Below, piece by piece: positions 1 through 5,719 of a stretch of 5,959 bases of DNA. Source of the stretch: Planctomycetota bacterium (GTDB lineage Bacteria > Planctomycetota > Phycisphaerae > Sedimentisphaerales > Anaerobacaceae); contig JABMRO010000799.1 in NCBI GenBank assembly GCA_013202635.1, forward strand, positions 1-5,959, read 5' to 3'. The position numbers and the translations under genes are program-made. Position 1 is the stretch's first letter. Every line of letters begins with the position of its first letter. Under the pieces are notes generated by a model. It was given only the letters and a program-made list of their open reading frames with translations. It did no database searches and had not been told where the DNA came from.

Positions 1-1
1 A

Positions 2-346
2 GAAAAGGGCGGCGGACAAGGTTTGAATTATAATATTAACGTGCCCTTGCCGGCCGGTTCCGGGGATGCCGATTATGTAAGGGTCTTCAAAGAAAAACTT
101 GAGCCTGCAGCCCGTGACTTTTCCCCGGACTTCGTGCTCATATCTGCGGGATTTGATGCCCACAAGGATGACCTGCTCGGTGGAATGAAGGTCACCGCTC
201 AGGGATTTGCGGAGTTGACACAGATAGTCAAGGCCATAGCAGAGAAGTGCTGTGAAGGTCGTCTCGTTTCTATTCTCGAAGGAGGGTATCATCTGGACGG
301 TCTGGCCGATTCGGTAGAAGCACATATTCAGGTCTTGACGAGATAA
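2..346 (+). CDS. Histone deacetylase / acetoin-utilization family deacetylase, C-terminal part (5' end outside window)
   Basis: This is the last 114 codons of a zinc-dependent deacetylase of the arginase/HDAC fold. The frame is open to the window edge, so the TTG at 23 is not the start; the codons before it (EKGGGQG) run straight into the family's N-x-PLPAGSGD segment. The SAGFDAH motif at 143-163 supplies the Asp (155-157) that corresponds to the third zinc ligand of HDAC-like enzymes. The LEGGYH motif ends in the Tyr (287-289) that matches the catalytic tyrosine stabilising the tetrahedral intermediate. The first two zinc ligands and the His pair lie upstream, out of view. Bacterial members are cytoplasmic and remove acetyl groups from lysines, polyamines or small amides; the substrate cannot be told from sequence. 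Family members are usually about 300-350 residues, so about one third is seen. The stop is 13 bases before the MBOAT start, which suggests co-transcription. Confidence 0.9.
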   Translation, partial: EKGGGQGLNYNINVPLPAGSGDADYVRVFKEKLEPAARDFSPDFVLISAGFDAHKDDLLGGMKVTAQGFAELTQIVKAIAEKCCEGRLVSILEGGYHLDGLADSVEAHIQVLTR

Positions 347-359
347 AGGGACGCAAGGA

Positions 360-1736
360 ATGTTATTTCATACTTGGCCGTTTGCACTATTTTTCATTAT
401 TGTCTATCCAGCCTACCTGGCTCTCAAGAACACCAGGCTCAGATTTCCCTGGCTTTTGGCGTCTTCATATTTCTTTTATGCCTGTTTCAATCCGCTGTAT
501 CTGATTATTATCTCGTATTCGACGCTGCTGGACTACATCGTAGTGATGAAAATGGAAAAAAGTACACGAAGGAAGATGTGGCTTTCCATTAGCGTTGTAA
601 ATAATCTCGGACTGCTTGGCTTTTTCAAATATGGTGGATTCGTCACCGACAATTTAAACCTTCTGTTGTCTTCATTGGGAATTCCATATGCCCTTGCTTC
701 TCCTGGAATACTATTACCTGTGGGTATATCGTTCTATATCTTCCAGTCCATGAGCTACACAATTGATTACTATCGCGGTAATATAGAGAGGGAGACGAGC
801 TTAATAAAATATGCTACATTTGTCTCGCTCTTCCCGCGATTACTGGCCGGGCCGATTGAAAGGGCTAAAAATTTACTCCCCCAGTTGCATAAGCCGCCCA
901 GTGTTTCCATACAGGACTTTACTGACGGTATATCCCTTTTTGTCGTTGGTTTTTTCAAGAAAGTTGCTTTGGCAGACTATATGGCTATGTATGTTGATAA
1001 GGTGTATGATGCTCCTGAACAGTTTCATGCGCCTGCGTTGATTCTGGCCACTTTTTTGTTTTCCTGGCAGATATATTTCGACTTCAGCGGCTACACGGAT
1101 ATGGCACGGGGCGTGGCGAGAATGATGGGCTTTCGCTTAATGCTGAACTTCAATAATCCGTATTTGGCAACGGGTCTGGGCGATTTCTGGGCAAGATGGC
1201 ATATCAGCCTTTCCTCCTGGTTCAAAGACTATGTCTATATTCCTCTCGGAGGCAACCGCAAGGGCAGATTTAACACCTACAGAAATATGTTTCTTACTTT
1301 GGTAATTTCAGGATTGTGGCATGGTGCGGCCTGGACATTCATCATCTGGGGTGCCGTGCATGCACTCGGATATTCATGCACCCGTGAGCTGGAGAGAACC
1401 GCATTCTACAAAGATAGGGTGCCGAAAATAGCCAAACAACTGCTCGTGTTTATCTTTGTCAGTTTTGCGTGGATTTTCTTTCGGGCTGAAACAATAAATG
1501 ATGCATGGGTTATTGTGGTCAGAATATTCAGTTCCGGACTGGAAAATCCTTATTGTCCGTTGTTGGCTCTGGTCTTGATTTTTGCAGTGTGGCTTTATCA
1601 GTTTGCTTATGAATCCAGGATGAGGTGGGTTCTTGAGCTAAGGGCCGTCCGCATAGGAATTGTTCTTTTGGTGGTTTTATACTTAGTGGTCTTTGCTCCG
1701 ACAAGTGACAAGGCGTTTATCTACTTACAGTTTTGA
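360..1736 (+). CDS. MBOAT family O-acyltransferase (AlgI/DltB-like)
   Basis: A polytopic inner-membrane protein of 458 residues, near the usual 450-520 for AlgI-type members. Hydrophobic segments run through the whole chain. Family signatures seen in order are FPRLLAGPIERA (158-169), QIYFDFSGYTDMARG (237-251), FWARWHISLSSWFKDYVY (276-293), IPLGGNRKG (294-302), GLWHGAAWTF (318-327) and the typical C-terminal end FIYLQF. His321 in GLWHGA matches the essential MBOAT histidine; His281 in RWHISLS is the second conserved one. Known relatives move an acyl group (acetyl, or D-alanyl in DltB) across the membrane to an extracellular polymer such as alginate, teichoic acid, cellulose or peptidoglycan. 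The ATG at 360 is preceded by AAGGG at 346-350 with 9 bases spacing. The gene sits 13 bases after the deacetylase and 43 before the SGNH gene, its probable partner. Alginate and teichoic genes are not visible, so algI or dltB is not assigned. Confidence 0.95.
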   Translation: MLFHTWPFALFFIIVYPAYLALKNTRLRFPWLLASSYFFYACFNPLYLIIISYSTLLDYIVVMKMEKSTRRKMWLSISVVNNLGLLGFFKYGGFVTDNLNLLLSSLGIPYALASPGILLPVGISFYIFQSMSYTIDYYRGNIERETSLIKYATFVSLFPRLLAGPIERAKNLLPQLHKPPSVSIQDFTDGISLFVVGFFKKVALADYMAMYVDKVYDAPEQFHAPALILATFLFSWQIYFDFSGYTDMARGVARMMGFRLMLNFNNPYLATGLGDFWARWHISLSSWFKDYVYIPLGGNRKGRFNTYRNMFLTLVISGLWHGAAWTFIIWGAVHALGYSCTRELERTAFYKDRVPKIAKQLLVFIFVSFAWIFFRAETINDAWVIVVRIFSSGLENPYCPLLALVLIFAVWLYQFAYESRMRWVLELRAVRIGIVLLVVLYLVVFAPTSDKAFIYLQF

Positions 1737-1749
1737 TGTTAGTTAGACC

Positions 1750-1770
1750 TTAAAGTCCTTTAACTAAAGG
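1750..1770 (+). promoter_or_regulatory. Two alternative small inverted repeats covering the SGNH ribosome binding site
   Basis: Between the MBOAT and SGNH genes, TTAAAG (1750-1755) is complementary to CTTTAA (1758-1763), and CCTTTA (1757-1762) is complementary to TAAAGG (1765-1770). The middle segment can pair with only one side at a time. The right arm is also the Shine-Dalgarno sequence (AAAGG, 1766-1770), 9 bases before the ATG at 1780. The repeats are AT-rich and the loops are so short that the outermost pairs must supply the stem, for example CCTTT/AAAGG with a four-base loop. The hairpins would be weak. The repeats are directly visible; a regulatory role is only a suggestion. Confidence 0.25.
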
Positions 1771-1779
1771 TAAAATGCG

Positions 1780-2970
1780 ATGAATGAAAGCAGCATATTA
1801 GAGAATCAAAAAAAATCATATCCGCCCATGGAATCTGAGGTTGCTTTCAGTTCCAACTGTGTGAGATTATCCGGATACGAATTGATTTTCGTCTGTATAG
1901 TTGCTACATTTTTGTTTTGTTTTGGGCCCAGGCTTTGGCAGCGGATAGAGAAATTTCAGCCTGCCCCCGACTTTCGCCTGCCTTATGAGTTAAGCAGCGA
2001 CTACTGGTTGTACAGCCGCTATTGCCGATGGGCAATCTCAAATTACGAGACGCTTGTAATTGGAGATTCCGTCATTTGGGGCCATTACGTTTCTCAAGAC
2101 AACACATTATCACATTATCTCAACCAAATGATTGGCCGGGACCAATTTGCTAATTTGGGTGTGGACGGCATTCATCCCGTGGCATTGTCGGGTTTGCTGA
2201 AATACTATGGCCGCGACATCTCGGGCAAGAAGATTGTGCTGCATTTTAATCCTTTATGGATGAGTTCCGCTAAACAGGATTTACAATCCACAAAGGAGTT
2301 TCGTTTCAATCATCCCAAATTGGCCCCTCAGTTTTTTCCAATAATCCCCTGTTATCGAGAGACATATTCGGGGAGGTTTTCCGCTGTAACTGAGCGATAT
2401 GTCCCTATCTTAAACTGGACATCCCATTTGAAAGTAACTTATTTTGAGAATATGGATATACCTGCATGGACACTGGAGCATCCTTATAAAAATCCTGCCG
2501 GTGCTATAACTCTTGAGCTTCCTGAACTGGTAAACGATAATCAGAACGAATATATCTCCTGGATAGAGAAAGGGACGGCCAAAAAAGATTTCCCCTGGGT
2601 TAAGCTTGAGACGTCACTACAGTGGAAATATTTCCGGAAATCGGTTGAGTTGCTGACCGAAAGAGGTAACAGCGTATTCGTTCTCGTAGGCCCGTTTAAT
2701 GAGCACATGCTCGAAGGCGATAGCATAGAGATTTATCGAAAGATGAAAAGTGAGATTGAAGTCTGGCTGCAGCGAAATAATATTGCCTGCTATATGGCTC
2801 CGGCATTACCCAGCGAGTGGTATGCCGATGCCAGTCATCCGCTGGACGAAGGATATGCCATGCTTGCGAAACAGCTCTTTGAAAATGAGTCATTCATATC
2901 CTGCATTCTTGACTCCGGGAGCGATTTATTTTTATCTGATGCCAAAATGAACATATTTCTTGATTTTTAA
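1780..2970 (+). CDS. Membrane-anchored SGNH/GDSL-fold protein, probable acylation partner of the MBOAT
   Basis: A protein of 396 residues with a short polar N-terminus, one hydrophobic segment at about 33-53, and a long domain expected on the outer face of the inner membrane. The SGNH nucleophile block is LVIGDSVIWG (92-101) with Ser97. A Gly block follows at NLGVDG (125-130), then an Asn in HFNPLW (155-160). Near the C-terminus DASH (350-353) gives the Asp350/His353 dyad of block V. This architecture (single anchor, early Ser, late D-x-x-H, about 400 residues) is shared with DltD and loosely with AlgJ/AlgX, which work with an MBOAT to place or remove acyl groups on an envelope polymer. That role is inferred from architecture and neighbourhood; the sequence is not clearly DltD or AlgJ. 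The ATG at 1780 has AAAGG at 1766-1770. It could be an esterase or a transferase. Confidence 0.85.
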   Translation: MNESSILENQKKSYPPMESEVAFSSNCVRLSGYELIFVCIVATFLFCFGPRLWQRIEKFQPAPDFRLPYELSSDYWLYSRYCRWAISNYETLVIGDSVIWGHYVSQDNTLSHYLNQMIGRDQFANLGVDGIHPVALSGLLKYYGRDISGKKIVLHFNPLWMSSAKQDLQSTKEFRFNHPKLAPQFFPIIPCYRETYSGRFSAVTERYVPILNWTSHLKVTYFENMDIPAWTLEHPYKNPAGAITLELPELVNDNQNEYISWIEKGTAKKDFPWVKLETSLQWKYFRKSVELLTERGNSVFVLVGPFNEHMLEGDSIEIYRKMKSEIEVWLQRNNIACYMAPALPSEWYADASHPLDEGYAMLAKQLFENESFISCILDSGSDLFLSDAKMNIFLDF

Positions 2971-2989
2971 TCCAATAAGTGTATATAAT
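2960..2989 (+). promoter_or_regulatory. Probable sigma-70-type promoter for the prepilin-like gene
   Basis: TTGATT (2960-2965) matches four of six bases of the -35 consensus. TATAAT (2984-2989) is a perfect -10, and the spacer is 18 bases. Transcription would begin near 2996, leaving a leader of about 40 bases before the ATG at 3037. The -35 box lies in the last codons of the SGNH gene. The -10 box falls in the loop of the inverted repeat at 2972-2999. Confidence 0.5.
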
Positions 2990-2999
2990 CATTTATTGG
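2972..2999 (+). terminator. Inverted repeat after the SGNH gene, possible weak terminator
   Basis: CCAATAAGTG (2972-2981) pairs with CATTTATTGG (2990-2999) over ten base pairs, one of them G-U, around an eight-base loop TATAATAT-like in content (2982-2989). It begins two bases after the SGNH stop codon and is followed by TTTCTGG, so the U tract is short. The position suits a transcript end or a 3' protective hairpin for the deacetylase-MBOAT-SGNH unit. The low GC of the stem and the poor U tract keep confidence low. Confidence 0.35.
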
Positions 3000-3036
3000 T
3001 TTCTGGCCCTGTGCATGATAAACTTAAGGTACCATT

Positions 3037-3804
3037 ATGGGTAAGCGTCGGGCATTTACACTTATCGAACTCCTGGTGGTCATTGCCATTATCGCATTGT
3101 TGATGGCTATTTTAATGCCCGCTCTTAGTTATGTCCGCAAGCAGGCGCGCTCAAGTGTTTGCCAGAGTAATCTCCGGCAATTGTGCCTGGCTATGAATCT
3201 TTACGCGCTTGACCATGATGACCGAACTATGCCCTTCTCTCATGATCCCGGTATGTATTGGTTCCATCAAATGGCGCCATATCTGAGTGCTAAGGATTAT
3301 AAGAACAACCCGGAAGAGCACATAGAGGGGGTAATGAAAGTGGCATTTTGTCCGATGGCAAAACGCCAGGACAGTTCTGAGGCATCGTTCTACGGTTCAG
3401 CTTATAGCTCGTGGCGATTTATGGGTGGTGAAGGCAGCTACGGACTGAATCTATGGTTATTGCCCGACGATCCGATTTATGCCCCGGAATTTCCTTCGGG
3501 CAATTTCTATATGAAGTATTCGGATGCTGGACAGCGTGTCCCGCTGTTAGGAGATTCGGTGTGGGTCGGTTCGTGGCCTTTCGCTAACGATACGGTGCCC
3601 GATGATCTCACTGGAGAGATAGGATATCCGGACTATCCCCACGGTGAAGGATACTTTATGGGGCGTTTCTGTGTTGACCGCCATAAAAAAGCAACCAATA
3701 TTGGATTTGTAGACAGCCACGTAGAAAGGGTTTACCTGGAGGAATTATGGACACAAAAATGGCACCAGCACTTTCTGCCCAACAATGATGTGTCTATACC
3801 ATGA
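3037..3804 (+). CDS. Prepilin-type N-terminal cleavage/methylation protein with H-X9-D C-terminal motif (pseudopilin-like)
   Basis: A 255-residue protein opening with MGKRRAFTLIELL, a class III (type IV pilin) leader. Prepilin peptidase would cut between Ala6 and Phe7, with Glu11 as the +5 glutamate and a hydrophobic helix to about residue 30. The usual -1 residue is Gly; Ala is tolerated in this group. After KQARSSVCQSNLRQL the chain is a globular domain with Tyr and Trp. Near the end, His216 is followed by nine residues and Asp226-Ser227 in NIGFVDSH, a variant of the H-X9-DG motif of planctomycete-type prepilin-like proteins, with Ser replacing Gly. These proteins occur in large paralogous sets in Planctomycetota and Lentisphaerota; their exact role (type II secretion-like pseudopilus or surface structure) is unknown. 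TAAGGT at 3025-3030 is a fitting ribosome binding site. No pilus assembly or secretion gene is next to it. Confidence 0.92.
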   Translation: MGKRRAFTLIELLVVIAIIALLMAILMPALSYVRKQARSSVCQSNLRQLCLAMNLYALDHDDRTMPFSHDPGMYWFHQMAPYLSAKDYKNNPEEHIEGVMKVAFCPMAKRQDSSEASFYGSAYSSWRFMGGEGSYGLNLWLLPDDPIYAPEFPSGNFYMKYSDAGQRVPLLGDSVWVGSWPFANDTVPDDLTGEIGYPDYPHGEGYFMGRFCVDRHKKATNIGFVDSHVERVYLEELWTQKWHQHFLPNNDVSIP

Positions 3805-3816
3805 ATTGAACCGTTC

Positions 3817-3844
3817 CTTTTTCCGTAAGAAAAAAAGAGTTTTT
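3817..3844 (+). terminator. Possible weak intrinsic terminator after the prepilin-like gene
   Basis: TTTTTC (3818-3823) can pair with GAAAAA (3829-3834) around a five-base loop, and a run of five T (3840-3844) follows a few bases later. The location, 13 bases after the stop codon, fits a transcript end. The stem is nearly all A-T and the T run is separated from it by several bases, so the call is tentative. Confidence 0.22.
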
Positions 3845-3870
3845 GCCCAAAAGGTAAATGTTTGTATACT
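3843..3870 (+). promoter_or_regulatory. Possible promoter for the STN-like gene
   Basis: TTGCCC (3843-3848) and TATACT (3865-3870) are separated by 16 bases and match the -35 and -10 consensus at four and five of six positions. A start near 3877 would give an untranslated leader of about 158 bases before the ATG at 4035. The region is AT-rich, so chance matches are likely and the call is moderate at best. Confidence 0.35.
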
Positions 3871-3876
3871 ATTTGG

Positions 3877-4034
3877 AAAAATAATACAGGATGCTGGATT
3901 GCAACAAATGTTTAGGAAAGTCGGCATCAGACGGGTATTACCGGCCGGAAACTGGGTTAGCTGCTGAGAGTTTTTCTCGGTTCTGCCAATTGAATAGTAT
4001 AGGCAATCTTTATTTGAAAAAAAGCGAGCAAAAA
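3877..4034 (+). promoter_or_regulatory. Long 5' leader with several inverted repeats, possible structured RNA element
   Basis: This stretch holds no convincing gene. It contains GATGC (3890-3894) facing GCATC (3924-3928), and TCGGC (3921-3925) facing GCCGG (3944-3948) around an inner CGG/CCG pair (3932-3934 with 3941-3943). A clear hairpin lies at 3964-3980, CTGAGAG and TTCTCGG with a three-base loop. The first two pairings share bases and exclude each other. GC content rises locally to a core at 3920-3960 between AT-rich flanks, as is common in structured leaders. I do not recognise a riboswitch class; the conserved strings of the c-di-GMP-I, cobalamin, TPP or SAM types are not evident. The repeats are seen; a regulatory role is inference. 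Confidence 0.3.
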
Positions 4035-4718
4035 ATGAAAAAAGAAAAACTAACACAATCTTTCAGTATAATTGTTATTACTCTATCGAGTGCTTTTCTT
4101 TTGCTCACAGAAACATACGGAGCAAATCCGAAAGGTTCGCACGCTCGAATCAATTCGAAAAATCAAACCCGACAAATACCCAAAACAGCTTACAGACAGG
4201 TAAAAAGGAGAACTACAAATCCTTCGAGCCTTAAGCCTGATATGCCTTTCAGCGAAGCAATTGACATTTTGCGTAATTCAACGGTACGTCCGTTAAATAT
4301 CGTAGTCCTTTGGAAAGATTTGGAGGAGAACGCAGACATCTATAAGGATACTTCTATTGGAATGGATGGCCTTTCAAGAGTTCCTTTACGAACACACTTG
4401 AAAATCCTGTTAATGTCGGTTTCAGGAGGAGGCGCAGAAAAATTGGGATATGTAGTTGATGAAGGAGTTATAATTATCGCAACACAAGGCTCTTTACCCA
4501 AAAAAGTAGTGACACGTATTTATGATATCACTGATTTAGCCAGTGCTCCTGCTAATTATCGTCTTATGCCAGGATTTGGCATGCCCTTTGGTTTTGGCGG
4601 GATGCCTTATGGCGGTAGGATACCCTTCGGCGGTGCTGGTTTTGGAGGGCAAGGATTCTATGGCTCCCAAAACAGAGGTGCTTATGGGGGTTTTAATAGA
4701 ACAAGAGCGAGTAGGTAG
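4035..4718 (+). CDS. Secreted protein with secretin-N0/STN-like domain and Gly/Phe-rich C-terminal tail
   Basis: The frame opens at an ATG at 3891, but the ATG at 4035 is preferred: it starts a signal peptide (MKKEKLTQ, then a hydrophobic stretch to about residue 25, with likely cleavage after Ala30 in TYGA). The 48 residues before it look non-coding. The mature protein has a basic linker (31-67), then a domain at about 68-158 with MPFSEAIDILRNS, LNIVVLWKDLEENADI, a repeat-like VPLRTHLKILL, LGYVVDEGVIIIAT and VVTRIYDITDLA. This pattern resembles the short secretin and TonB-receptor N-terminal (N0/STN) fold, ending in the Y-D-I-T-D-L strand typical of that group. Residues 169-220 form a low-complexity tail with 17 Gly and several Phe, Tyr and Met. 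No secretin barrel follows, so it is not a GspD or PilQ. The ribosome binding site is weak (GAG at 4025-4027). Function unknown; an envelope or periplasmic scaffold is conceivable. Confidence 0.8.
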   Translation: MKKEKLTQSFSIIVITLSSAFLLLTETYGANPKGSHARINSKNQTRQIPKTAYRQVKRRTTNPSSLKPDMPFSEAIDILRNSTVRPLNIVVLWKDLEENADIYKDTSIGMDGLSRVPLRTHLKILLMSVSGGGAEKLGYVVDEGVIIIATQGSLPKKVVTRIYDITDLASAPANYRLMPGFGMPFGFGGMPYGGRIPFGGAGFGGQGFYGSQNRGAYGGFNRTRASR

Positions 4719-4756
4719 AAAAGACATGATATCGGGGTCAAAGAAGAGGATTTTGA

Positions 4757-5719
4757 ATGAAGCCGACTCTATTGATTTTGGCGGCAGGGATGGGTACTCG
4801 CTACGGTGGACTTAAGCAAATTGATCCGATTGGTCCCAACGGCGAAATAATTATCGATTATTCTATCTATGACGCCATAAATGCCGGATTCGGCAAACTC
4901 GTTTTTGTGATTCGACATTGTTTTGAAGGTGCTTTCAAAGAAAAGATATGCCCCCGCCGTTTTGCTTCGCAAACCGAAGCAGCGGGGGATAACCTTGACT
5001 TCGGCGAGCTCAGTCGAGCCGTGGAAGCAGCCTATGCTTACCAGGAAGTGGACACCTGTGTTGATGGTTTTGAACTGCCGAAAGACCGCGACAAGCCCTG
5101 GGGTACCGGACATGCCATACTTGTTGCCGGTGATGTAATCCATGAGCCGTTTGCAGTCATTAACGCCGATGACTACTACGGACCCGGTGCGTTTAAGACA
5201 ATTGCCGGATTTCTCACAACGAAAGACCTGTCCTGCAACGATTACGCAATGGTCGGCTATACCCTCAAAGATACTTTGAGTGAATATGGATCTGTCTCCA
5301 GGGGTGTGTGCCGGTGTGATGAACGGATGTTCTTAAAGGGAGTTGTCGAATGCAAAAAAATCGAAAAAACATCGACCGGCGCCCGCTATTTTGAAGATGA
5401 TGGAACAGAACATGCTCTGACCGGCAATGAAATTGTTTCGAGGAATATGTGGGGATTTCAGCCGTCAATCTTTCATCATCTCAAAGTACGGTTTAGGCGA
5501 TTTCTCGAAGAGCGATGCGATGAAAGGAATTCGGAGCTATTTATACCAACTGTGGTGGATGAGTTCGTAGAAGAAGAAAAAGCCACAGTAAAAGTCCTGC
5601 GCGCAAATGACAAATGCTTTGGAGTTACTTATCGTAAGGATGCAGCCGACGCGGCAAAATGTATTCGCCTGCTGATAGATCAAGGTCTTTATCCGGAGAA
5701 CCTCTGGGATCAATCGTGA
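4757..5719 (+). CDS. Sugar-1-phosphate nucleotidyltransferase-like protein (NTP_transferase fold)
   Basis: A cytoplasmic protein of 320 residues. The N-terminus LILAAGMGTRYGGLKQ (6-21) is the G-x-G-T-R-x-G-x-x-K nucleotide-binding signature of nucleotidyltransferases that join a sugar 1-phosphate to an NTP, releasing pyrophosphate. KPWGTGHA (113-120) is the second nucleotide-contact loop, and INADDYYG (135-142) carries the Asp pair that should bind magnesium. NMWGF (230-234) is a further sugar-site-like segment. The C-terminus has no left-handed beta-helix repeats, so it is not a bifunctional GlmU. The strong GAGGA at 4746-4750, six bases upstream, fixes the ATG at 4757. It lies 38 bases after the STN-like gene and overlaps the following kinase gene by four bases, which indicates translational coupling. 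The sugar and nucleotide cannot be read from the sequence; HexNAc-1-phosphate is a guess from the kinase neighbour. Confidence 0.88.
   Translation: MKPTLLILAAGMGTRYGGLKQIDPIGPNGEIIIDYSIYDAINAGFGKLVFVIRHCFEGAFKEKICPRRFASQTEAAGDNLDFGELSRAVEAAYAYQEVDTCVDGFELPKDRDKPWGTGHAILVAGDVIHEPFAVINADDYYGPGAFKTIAGFLTTKDLSCNDYAMVGYTLKDTLSEYGSVSRGVCRCDERMFLKGVVECKKIEKTSTGARYFEDDGTEHALTGNEIVSRNMWGFQPSIFHHLKVRFRRFLEERCDERNSELFIPTVVDEFVEEEKATVKVLRANDKCFGVTYRKDAADAAKCIRLLIDQGLYPENLWDQS

Noticed and set aside
23..346. TTG at 23 as the start of a short 107-residue protein
   Set aside because: The frame is open upstream to the window edge, and the upstream codons continue the deacetylase family sequence. It is the tail of a longer gene.
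1775..1783. Minimal ATG-CGA-TGA frame (Met-Arg-stop) overlapping the SGNH start codon
   Set aside because: Its ATG is only four bases after the Shine-Dalgarno sequence, and such a minimal frame is easily expected by chance. There is no evidence it is used.
3785..3967. Small + strand open frame of 60 codons after the prepilin-like gene
   Set aside because: It overlaps the end of that gene, then crosses A/T runs, the candidate promoter and the repeats. The residues show no signal, domain or motif.
3877..4034. A c-di-GMP-I riboswitch in the leader
   Set aside because: Strings such as GGAAA and TGGGTTAGC gave a passing resemblance, but the conserved GCAAA-type core and receptor helix could not be aligned by eye. 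No class is claimed.
3745..4056. Minus-strand open frame of 103 codons across the intergenic leader
   Set aside because: It overlaps the ends of two well-supported + strand genes, has no good ribosome binding site, and its composition (runs of Phe and Lys from A/T tracts) does not look like a folded protein.
4543..4815. + strand open frame of 90 codons spanning the end of the STN-like gene and the start of the nucleotidyltransferase
   Set aside because: It is out of frame with both strongly supported genes, and its sequence arises from the Gly-rich coding repeat read in another frame.
4769..5143. Minus-strand open frame of 124 codons inside the nucleotidyltransferase gene
   Set aside because: It lies wholly within a gene with clear family motifs and shows no recognisable domain, so it is a shadow frame.
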